Below are positions 5,472-11,739 of a stretch of DNA of 11,739 nt, piece after piece; positions within the stretch are counted from its first letter, which is position 1; the number at the start of each line of letters is the position of its first letter. The stretch is from JAZNOQ01 sp045589215 (GTDB taxonomy: Bacteria > Bacillota > Clostridia > Oscillospirales > CAG-272), in assembly GCA_045589215.1 (NCBI GenBank), contig JAZNOQ010000010.1, positions 1 through 11,739 of the forward strand. The letters run 5' to 3'. The notes beneath the pieces were generated by a model. That model was not told the origin of the DNA, made no database searches, and was given only the letters and a program-made list of their open reading frames with translations. The position numbers and the translations under genes were made by a program.

Positions 5472-7382
5472 ATGAAAAAAGATGGTGGACGTAATATTCT
5501 GCCGCCTATGATATCAGCCCTCGCCTTGATTGCAATTGCGATCGCTTCCGAGGTGCTGTACGGTATGACGAAATATTTGCCGCTCTGCTTGTTTGCCTTG
5601 ATGTGTCTTTTCCCCGCGGTGATCAATATCATCGTAATGGTGCTTCGTTTCAAGCTACCTGAGGGAAAGGGAATGGAGGCGCTTACGGCAAACGCAGAGG
5701 TGACAGCGGATGGCACAGAGGCTGCCGATTTAAAAACCGATGAAGCTGAGGCTATATCTGCTGAAACGAAAAAGAAAAAGCGTAAGGCGAAAAAAGGAAA
5801 CGGAAAGCAGTTTTGGCTGAAACGGGCTTTGTGTGCCGTGGCACGTTGGTATAACCGCAATCGAGTTTGGATCGCGGTCGTTCTTGCACTTGCCGCAACC
5901 GTACTTGTTCAGATCCGATTCTTTGTCGTACAGTCGAGATTGACCTCACTTTATACGATGAATTATCCCGCATTGATCGGGATGATCATAATGTTCACCG
6001 TATTCATTGCGCTTGATAAGTGGGGAAGTCACGCAAGGTCGGGTGAGGATTTTACCGATTCGCTGCTGAAAAATCTTCGAAGCGTGTTCGCTCTTCTGCA
6101 GCTCGCGTTGATCTTGATGATGATCGCATCGGCTTTGAAAATCTTCGGTGTATATGACTTTCAAAAATGGATGAAATACATCCTGATGGTGCTTTTCTAT
6201 TATATGTCGGTGTTCCTCGTGGTTTCCTTCACGGTTACCGTCATTAAAAAGAATATCTTTGAAAAGCCGTTTCTGAACGTTCCCGCACCCTTTGCGATCG
6301 GTACTTCAAAGGAGCTTAGCCTTCTTACGTATTTCGAAGAAAATACGGGCATGACGATGCGCTCCCTTTGGAGTATGCGAATGGTCAAAAAGCTCTTCCC
6401 GTATACGGTTGCACTAACCGCGGTGCTCCTTTGGTGTATCACGGGGCTTGTGCAGGTCGAGTCTCACCAGGCAGGAGTGGTATATCGATTTGGAAAGCTG
6501 CAGGAGGAACCGCTTCAGCCGGGACTGCATCTTTGCTTGCCGTGGCCGTGTGATAAGATCGAGGTTTACGACGTTGATGCCATACAGAAGTTCACGGTCG
6601 GTTACGTTTCGGAGGAGACCGAGGACAATACCTGGACGGACATGCACGGTACCGAGGAATATCAGCTTCTGCTTGGGAGCGGAGACGAGCTCGTATCGAT
6701 CAACCTACAGGTCGAATATAAGATCGGGAACATCTATCAGTATCTCAAAAACAATGCGTCTCCCGCCGCGCTTGTTGAAGCGTATGCCTATGAGCTTGTC
6801 GTGGACCATACCATCAACAGTGATCTGAGTACGTTGCTAACCATCGATAGAGAAGCCTTTTCCGAGCATCTCAAGAAGGATCTGATCGATGGAATTGCAC
6901 AGTATGAAACGGGTATTGATATCGTCAGTGTGGTGCTTGAGAGCATCCATCCGCCGATCGAGATCGCGGAGATCTACCAAAAGGTGATCAGCGCAGAGAT
7001 CGAAGCGGAGAAAAAGATCCTTGAAGCTGAGGCATATAAAGCAACTATCATTGCGGGTGCAAAAACACAGCAAACCACTACGATTGCGGGGGCTACGGTC
7101 AATCAGTCCTCTGCGATCGCGGATGCAGAGGCATCGGTTTCGGAATTTATGGCGAGCGTAAGTGCAGATTCAAGCTATCCGTCGACGTACCGTTACTATA
7201 AGTACTTGAATGCAATTACACAGGCGTATGGAAGCACGAGGCTTGTCATCGTCGGAGAGGGCGTGGACAGCTCGAATATATACTTCGGTAGCCTGAATAT
7301 CGGTGTTATTATCCCTCCTGAAACCGAGGAGGAGACCACCTATGAATATGAATCGGAAACCTTCTCATCCGAGGGAAAATGA
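5472..7382 (+). CDS. hflK: HflK-like SPFH protein with N-terminal multi-pass membrane domain
   Basis: This 636-residue protein is about 200-300 residues longer than usual HflK. Predicted membrane helices lie at about 11-30, 34-58, 132-152, 164-181, 204-224, 235-258 and 308-328. A lysine-rich linker (KKKKRKAKK near 100-108) separates the second and third. The last helix leads straight into an SPFH/band 7 domain (about 329-515): ESHQAGVVYRFGKL (330-343), PGLHLCLPWP (350-359), the HflK-type GSGDELVSINLQVEYKI (402-418), and IHPPIEIAEIY (492-502). An Ala/Glu-rich helical region (505-560) and a HflK-like tail (LNAITQAYGSTRLVIVGEG, 579-597) follow. HflK normally pairs with HflC in a membrane cage around FtsH. 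The only Shine-Dalgarno candidate, AAAGG at 5452-5456, is 15 bases from the ATG. The function of the extra membrane domain is unknown. Confidence 0.85.
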   Translation: MKKDGGRNILPPMISALALIAIAIASEVLYGMTKYLPLCLFALMCLFPAVINIIVMVLRFKLPEGKGMEALTANAEVTADGTEAADLKTDEAEAISAETKKKKRKAKKGNGKQFWLKRALCAVARWYNRNRVWIAVVLALAATVLVQIRFFVVQSRLTSLYTMNYPALIGMIIMFTVFIALDKWGSHARSGEDFTDSLLKNLRSVFALLQLALILMMIASALKIFGVYDFQKWMKYILMVLFYYMSVFLVVSFTVTVIKKNIFEKPFLNVPAPFAIGTSKELSLLTYFEENTGMTMRSLWSMRMVKKLFPYTVALTAVLLWCITGLVQVESHQAGVVYRFGKLQEEPLQPGLHLCLPWPCDKIEVYDVDAIQKFTVGYVSEETEDNTWTDMHGTEEYQLLLGSGDELVSINLQVEYKIGNIYQYLKNNASPAALVEAYAYELVVDHTINSDLSTLLTIDREAFSEHLKKDLIDGIAQYETGIDIVSVVLESIHPPIEIAEIYQKVISAEIEAEKKILEAEAYKATIIAGAKTQQTTTIAGATVNQSSAIADAEASVSEFMASVSADSSYPSTYRYYKYLNAITQAYGSTRLVIVGEGVDSSNIYFGSLNIGVIIPPETEEETTYEYESETFSSEGK

Positions 7383-7406
7383 TAGAAAGGATGCTTTTGA
7401 TAAGAT

Positions 7407-8510
7407 ATGAAAGATAAAAAGATAAAGAATTCCGAGGGAAATGTATCGGAAGAAAAGAAGACGAAGCGCGTCAAGGAAAAAAGATCCTTTCCGATCTTTA
7501 AGGTTTTGATCGCGGTCGTTATTGTTGCTGCGTTTTTCTATTTCGGCTTTACCTGTGAAGTCAGGGAAGGCGAATGTGCGGTCATTCTTCGCTTTGGCGA
7601 GGTCCGCGAGGAGATCACCGATGCGGGACTTTACCTGAAGCTTCCGTGGCCGTTTGAAACCACTGTAAAATATGACGATCGCCTGCAGTACTACGAGTCT
7701 ACGTATCTGGAAACGACCACGAAGGACCTGAGAAACATCATCATTCAGTCCTTTGTGGCGTGGGAAATTGAAGATCCCGTAAGATATCATAACAGCGTAG
7801 GAAGCAGAGGAACGATCAACGCGAACATTGAGGACCAGATCAGGAGCGTTATCAACGGAATTGTCGGTACCTATAATCTTACCGCGATCGTGTCCTTAGA
7901 TGAAGAAGAGATCCAGATCGAAGCGATCCAGCAGCAGATCTGCGATCGTGTCAGAGAAAACTGTAAACAAAACTACGGTATTTACATTCAGGACGTGAAT
8001 TTCTTGCGTATTTCGCTTCCCGAAACGAATCTGCAAAGCATTTTCGATCAGATGACCGCAGACCGTCAGAAGGAAATAGATACCATTCTCGCGAATGCAG
8101 AGCTTGAGGCAAATAAGATTACATCGGAAGCAGATTCCGATGCGGCGGCGATCATCGCAGGCGGTGTGACCTCTGCAGCGGAGATCAATGCAAAGACCGA
8201 AACTGAGGTTGCGCGCATTTATGCAGAGGCGCAGGCGGCAAATCTTGAGCTCTTCCGATTCCTGAAGCAGCTTGATACCTTTGTTGCTTCGATTGGCTCC
8301 AATACTGTTCTTGTGGTGAAGGCGGATGAATATCCCTTCAATGTTTTGACACAGTACGGCGACTATCTTACAAATGAAAACGATGAGACCATTATCAAGG
8401 ATCTCAGTTACATTCTTACCCAGCTCCCCGAGGCAGACAGGGAGGCACTGATCTCGGCGATTTCGACGCTGATCGAGGAGGCATCCGCAGGATCTGGAGG
8501 TCAGTCATGA
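7407..8510 (+). CDS. hflC: HflC-like SPFH protein
   Basis: This 367-residue protein has a highly charged cytosolic N-terminus (1-28), one membrane helix (about 29-48), and an SPFH domain (50-215) starting EVREGECAVILRFGEV and containing GLYLKLPWPFE (74-84). The HflC-type segment TTTKDLRNIIIQSFVAWEI (103-121) replaces the HflK LTGDE segment. A helical region (215-280) follows, then the HflC hallmark LFRFLKQLDTF (282-292) and TVLVVKADEYPF (300-311). It lacks the long insertion of the E. coli protein but carries an extra acidic C-terminal tail of about 55 residues (315-367). It begins 24 bases after the first hflK; AAAGG at 7386-7390 is 16 bases upstream of the ATG, again a long spacing. HflC forms heteromers with HflK, so it presumably co-assembles with its two neighbours. 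Confidence 0.87.
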   Translation: MKDKKIKNSEGNVSEEKKTKRVKEKRSFPIFKVLIAVVIVAAFFYFGFTCEVREGECAVILRFGEVREEITDAGLYLKLPWPFETTVKYDDRLQYYESTYLETTTKDLRNIIIQSFVAWEIEDPVRYHNSVGSRGTINANIEDQIRSVINGIVGTYNLTAIVSLDEEEIQIEAIQQQICDRVRENCKQNYGIYIQDVNFLRISLPETNLQSIFDQMTADRQKEIDTILANAELEANKITSEADSDAAAIIAGGVTSAAEINAKTETEVARIYAEAQAANLELFRFLKQLDTFVASIGSNTVLVVKADEYPFNVLTQYGDYLTNENDETIIKDLSYILTQLPEADREALISAISTLIEEASAGSGGQS

Positions 8511-9454
8511 GAACGAAGAAAAAGAACGGTGTATTCGCGGACATTCTGACCTCGGTAACCAAATATTTTCTGATTCTCGTTGTGATCGTGATCGTTTGGA
8601 TCTGCCTTTCGGGTATTCGTATTGTAAAGAGTGGCGAGGTCGCGATCGTTTTGCGCTTCGGTGAGCTTGTCGGCGACACTTACGAGGAGCAGGTGCATCA
8701 GCCCGGACTTCTGCTTGCCTTTCCGTACATTATTGACGAGGTCGTTATGGTTCCGACCGAGAGTGTGATGGAGGTCAAGGTTACGACGCACTATACAAAT
8801 GGCGTGATGACGTCTCTCAGAAACAACGGATACGTTCTGACGGGAGACCAAAACGTAGCAGTTGTCAGTGCGGCAGTTAAATATGTGATCTCGGATCCCG
8901 TCGCCTATGCACTTTACGTGAACGATATCGACGCGCTGATCAACGGATTTGTGAGTAGCTCGCTACTTGACGAGGCGGCTTCCATTCGGGTTGACGATCT
9001 TTTGACATCACAGAAGGATGCCTACGGAACTGCGGTTCTGAACGGTGCGCAGGCAAAGCTGGACGCTGTCGGTGCGGGTGTAACGATCACAACGATCGAG
9101 CTTACGAATGTCAGAATGCCTGCAGAGGTCAAGGATATCTATGACAGAGTCAATGCCGCGAAGGTAGAGTCCTCCACGATGCTTGAGCAAGCAAAGATCT
9201 ATCGTGAAAATCTGATCCCCTCCGCGGAGGGACAGAGAAACACGCTGATCTCGAATGCCAACGCCAAATATTCCTCTGCGGTTGCTGCAGCAAATCAGGA
9301 TCTCGCTGAATTTTGGGGTCTCCTTGATGAATACAACGCGAACCCCGACGTAGTAACGACTCGTATTTACAGCGCGAGAATGGCGGAAGCGATCGCTAAG
9401 ATCGGAACGGTACGCGTGGTAGAGGACGAAGATACGAAGATTTTTATCAATTAA
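8507..9454 (+). CDS. hflK: Second HflK-like SPFH protein, single-pass
   Basis: This 315-residue protein has one membrane helix (about 18-37) and an SPFH domain (38-215) that starts RIVKSGEVAIVLRFGEL. It also contains QPGLLLAFPYIIDEV (65-79), the HflK-type GYVLTGDQNVAVVSAAVKY (108-126), and MPAEVKDIYDRVNAAK (204-219). The C-terminal part matches HflK: EQAKIYRENLIPSAEGQRN (227-245), an Ala-rich helix, AEFWGLLDEYNANPDVV (267-283), and TRIYSARMAEAI (285-296). Its size and single helix make it closer to ordinary HflK than the 636-residue protein two genes upstream. Its ATG overlaps the hflC stop (ATGA), with GGAGG six bases upstream, so translation is coupled. It probably co-assembles with HflC; whether the two HflK-type proteins are alternative or simultaneous partners is unknown. 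Confidence 0.86.
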   Translation: MRTKKKNGVFADILTSVTKYFLILVVIVIVWICLSGIRIVKSGEVAIVLRFGELVGDTYEEQVHQPGLLLAFPYIIDEVVMVPTESVMEVKVTTHYTNGVMTSLRNNGYVLTGDQNVAVVSAAVKYVISDPVAYALYVNDIDALINGFVSSSLLDEAASIRVDDLLTSQKDAYGTAVLNGAQAKLDAVGAGVTITTIELTNVRMPAEVKDIYDRVNAAKVESSTMLEQAKIYRENLIPSAEGQRNTLISNANAKYSSAVAAANQDLAEFWGLLDEYNANPDVVTTRIYSARMAEAIAKIGTVRVVEDEDTKIFIN

Positions 9455-9462
9455 GGAGGTGA

Positions 9463-11388
9463 GTGGATTTGGAAAGCATCAATAATATGGGTCAGAAAAA
9501 CCTTGAGCTTCTTGCCAAGGATAATTTGACCGAGGACGGCAAAAAGCATCTTCGCCGTGAGCTGATCGGTGCTGCGATCTCACTTGCTCTTCTTGGTGCG
9601 GGACTTTTGTACTCCTATATTTTCCCGCTTCAGAAAACGGTTCCCGCACTTCTTTATACGGTCGCGTTTTTGATTCAGACGATCCCGATCTTTCACGAGG
9701 CGATCGAGGGCGTTATTACGAAGGATATGGACCACGCGCTCGATATACTCGTAGCGATCGCTGTAACGGCGTGTTACCTTACGGGTGATCTCATTCTTTC
9801 GGTAACGATCCCGCTGATTTTGAACGTCGTACATCTGCTCGAAGAGCGCAGTATTATGGGCGGTCGTGGAATTATCGACGGGCTTAAGAAAATGCAGCAG
9901 GCTACTGCCATCAAGATCGAAGGTGACGAAGAGATTGAGGTAGAGGCGGCTAAGCTGAAGATCGGCGACCGCATCGTTGTAAAGCCGGGCGAAGGCATTC
10001 CGATCGACGGTGTGATCGTAAGCGGAGATACGCATATCGACCAGAAATCCCTGACCGGAGAACCGCTTCCGTTTCATGCGGTCAAGGGAGACACCGTTTA
10101 TGCGGGTACGGTCAACATTGAGGGCAGAATTATAGTGGAGGTGAGCAAGGAATACGTTGACACTTCCTTCTCGAAGGTCTTAACGCTTTTGGCGGAATCC
10201 GAGAATATTGCATCCTCGGAAACCAAGATCATCGACCGCTTTTTGAAGTATTACATTCCCTTCGTGCTCGGGCTTGCGGGCGCGATCGCGCTCATTCAGA
10301 AGGACATGACTCCTGCGATCGCGATCCTCGTCGTTTCCTGCCCGTGTGGGCAGATGCTCGTCAGCTCTGCTCCGATGATCGCGGCGCTTTCGGTTGCAAC
10401 AAAACACGGTATTCTGATCAAAAACTCAAAGTTCCTTGAGGAATTGACCGAGATTGAAACTGTCGTTTTTGATAAAACGGGTACCCTTACTGTCGGTGAT
10501 CTTTCGTTCGTCGATTACAGATCGTATGACGGCATGACGAAAGAGGAGCTTCTTTCGTGTGCCGCGATCGTGGCATCTGCTTCAAGTCACCCGATATCCC
10601 GCGCGGTGATTCGCTCAGTCACTGCAGACGGATACGACAAGACCTATGACGTCAAGGAGGTTCCCGGAAAGGGAATGATGGGAACGTCTTCGGACGGAGC
10701 TCATACCGTACTTTTCGGAAGCAGGGATTGGATCCTATCTGAGTGCGGTCTTGTGGACAGCGACTTCGGTGCTGATCTCGACGTTCCGACGAGCTACGTT
10801 GCGTGTGACGGTAAGCTTTGCGGTGCGCTTTGCTTCAACGATACCGTTCGTTCGATGGCGAAGGACAGCGTAGACGTTTTAAAGGAAATGGGAATTGAAG
10901 AAACCGTGATGCTGACGGGTGACGGTGAGACCTCTGCGCACGCTGTTTGTGAGCAGATCGGTATTCAGACACTCCATGCAAAGCTTTTGCCTGAGGATAA
11001 GCTCGAGAAGCTTCGTGAGATCAAGGAAGATAAGATCGTCCTTGCCGTTGGTGACGGTATCAATGACGCGCTTGCGCTTCGTGAGGCAGACGTTGGTATC
11101 GCGATGGGCGCGATGGGCTCGGATATGGCGATCGAATCGGCTGATATTGCGCTGATGAACAACAACCTGTCGAACATCCCGTTTGCGATGCAGATTGCGC
11201 GCAAAACGAAGAAGATCATTTATCAGAACCTCGTCCTGTCGATCATGATCAGCCTTACGTTGATCGCGCTTTCTGCAGGCGGTATTCTTCCGGCGATCCT
11301 CGGATCTGCAATGCATAACGTCGGAGCGTTCGTTGTTCTGATCAATAGCTCGAGAATTCTTCGCATGAAGCGGAGCGACGAGAAATAA
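9463..11388 (+). CDS. P1B-type (heavy-metal) P-type ATPase without N-terminal HMA domain
   Basis: This 641-residue membrane cation pump has all catalytic motifs: SLTGEP (196-201, actuator), CPCG in TM6 (293-296, metal site), DKTGT (337-341, phosphorylated Asp337), SSHP (374-377, nucleotide domain), and GDGINDA (530-536). Eight membrane helices are predicted, near 34-53, 61-77, 93-108, 109-126, 262-279, 284-303, 586-605 and 608-634. No HMA or CxxC metal-binding domain precedes the first helix. By motif alignment, the Lys and Asp of Zn/Cd pumps (K693 and D714 in ZntA) are replaced by Ser597 and Asn619 (MHNVG, 617-621), and the Cu-pump TM motifs are absent, so the metal is uncertain. AAGGAGG (9453-9459) serves GTG 9463 (three bases away) or TTG 9469 (nine bases away). 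It follows the third SPFH gene by eight bases. Confidence 0.9.
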   Translation: MDLESINNMGQKNLELLAKDNLTEDGKKHLRRELIGAAISLALLGAGLLYSYIFPLQKTVPALLYTVAFLIQTIPIFHEAIEGVITKDMDHALDILVAIAVTACYLTGDLILSVTIPLILNVVHLLEERSIMGGRGIIDGLKKMQQATAIKIEGDEEIEVEAAKLKIGDRIVVKPGEGIPIDGVIVSGDTHIDQKSLTGEPLPFHAVKGDTVYAGTVNIEGRIIVEVSKEYVDTSFSKVLTLLAESENIASSETKIIDRFLKYYIPFVLGLAGAIALIQKDMTPAIAILVVSCPCGQMLVSSAPMIAALSVATKHGILIKNSKFLEELTEIETVVFDKTGTLTVGDLSFVDYRSYDGMTKEELLSCAAIVASASSHPISRAVIRSVTADGYDKTYDVKEVPGKGMMGTSSDGAHTVLFGSRDWILSECGLVDSDFGADLDVPTSYVACDGKLCGALCFNDTVRSMAKDSVDVLKEMGIEETVMLTGDGETSAHAVCEQIGIQTLHAKLLPEDKLEKLREIKEDKIVLAVGDGINDALALREADVGIAMGAMGSDMAIESADIALMNNNLSNIPFAMQIARKTKKIIYQNLVLSIMISLTLIALSAGGILPAILGSAMHNVGAFVVLINSSRILRMKRSDEK

Positions 11389-11418
11389 TAAATTGGAACG
11401 ATTTTGTTAAAACTGAAA

Positions 11419-11455
11419 GGGCTGATTCACGGAATAAGTGAATCAGCCCCCTTTT
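11419..11455. terminator. Bidirectional Rho-independent terminator between converging genes
   Basis: GGGCTGATTCAC (11419-11430) pairs perfectly with GTGAATCAGCCC (11438-11449) around a seven-base loop. On the plus strand it is followed by CCTTTT. On the minus strand the hairpin is followed by TTTCAGTTTT. It can therefore end both the SPFH-ATPase transcript and the argH transcript. Confidence 0.9.
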
Positions 11456-11468
11456 ATGGGATCTTATA

Positions 11469-11739
11469 TTATTGCTCAGCGGCGATGAATTGACGCATCA
11501 GGTCGATTTGGTGACGAACCGATTCCTCGGAAGGTCCGCCGTATGCCTTTCGCTCGGCGACACAGGTCTCAAGGCTGATTGCGGGATATACATCCTCTTC
11601 AAAAAGCGGAGAAAGCTGCTTGTATTCTTCGAGAGAAAGCCCTTCAAGCGTGTTTTCGGTTTCAATGCAATATGCCACGAGCTTTCCGACGATCTGATAG
11701 GCAGAACGGAAAGTCGGATCGTAGCCATGTCGTTCTGTG
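11469..11739 (-). CDS. argH: Argininosuccinate lyase, C-terminal part (cut by window edge)
   Basis: Only the last 89 or so residues are present, and the gene continues past the window edge on the minus strand. They contain the ArgH C-terminal pattern FRSAYQIVGKLVAYCIE, then TLEGLSLEEYKQLSPLFEED, then YPAISLETCVAERKAYGGPS, ending in AAEQ with TAA at 11469-11471. Argininosuccinate lyase splits argininosuccinate into arginine and fumarate, the last step of arginine synthesis, in the cytosol as a homotetramer. The C-terminal helical domain seen here does not hold the main catalytic Ser loop, so activity cannot be judged. It converges on the ATPase gene and shares the bidirectional terminator, so it is probably functionally unrelated to the cassette. 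Confidence 0.92.
   Translation of the reverse strand, partial: TERHGYDPTFRSAYQIVGKLVAYCIETENTLEGLSLEEYKQLSPLFEEDVYPAISLETCVAERKAYGGPSEESVRHQIDLMRQFIAAEQ

Noticed and set aside
5472..9454. Annotating the three SPFH genes as flotillins (FloA/FloT) or stomatins.
   Set aside because: The LPWP motifs, HflK-type LTGDE-like segments, and HflC-type LFRFLKQL and VLVV endings fit HflK/HflC better; flotillin-type glutamate-alanine repeats and N-terminal hairpin topology are absent.
5538..10325. At least six copies of the octamer GCGATCGC in the SPFH and ATPase genes, reminiscent of cyanobacterial HIP1 repeats.
   Set aside because: Every copy checked is in frame as Ala-Ile-Ala (GCG ATC GCN), fitting the codon preference and the Ala/Ile-rich membrane and helical segments. 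None lies in non-coding DNA.

Overview
The window looks like a chromosomal segment of a spore-forming member of the Bacillota (class Clostridia), probably gut-associated. The evidence is the sporulation/division block rqcP-yabP-yabQ-divIC, strong purine-rich Shine-Dalgarno sequences, an extended -10 promoter, and BspA-type leucine-rich-repeat lipoproteins, which are frequent in gut Clostridia. Base composition and codon use look even across the window, judged by eye. No tRNA, rRNA, insertion sequence or CRISPR array was seen.

Layout. (1) Positions 65-2781, plus strand: a compact operon with the ribosome-quality-control S4 protein RqcP, the sporulation proteins YabP and YabQ, the septum protein DivIC, and an alpha/beta hydrolase. 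It ends in a GC-rich hairpin terminator (2835-2868). (2) A new promoter at 2937-2965 (TTGCTT, 17 nt, extended -10 TGGTATAAT) drives two tandem BspA-type LRR lipoproteins (3021-4322 and 4335-5384). (3) After only 87 bases, with no convincing terminator, comes a tight four-gene cassette (5472-11388): an HflK-like SPFH protein with a large N-terminal multi-pass membrane domain, an HflC-like SPFH protein, a second single-pass HflK-like SPFH protein, and a P-type ATPase of the heavy-metal (P1B) type without an N-terminal metal-binding domain. (4) A bidirectional terminator (11419-11455) separates this from the converging 3' end of argH on the minus strand.

The part most worth following up is the cassette. 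HflK and HflC are best known as the cage around the membrane protease FtsH in Proteobacteria. Here two HflK-type subunits and one HflC-type subunit are tightly linked to a cation pump, and no ftsH lies in the window. The pump keeps all catalytic P-type ATPase motifs and a CPC metal motif, but lacks the TM7 Lys and TM8 Asp that characterise Zn/Cd exporters. A reasonable inference is that the three SPFH proteins form a membrane nanodomain or cage that houses or regulates the pump. The two surface lipoproteins may be co-transcribed with it from the promoter at 2937-2965. Novelty cannot be judged without database searches.
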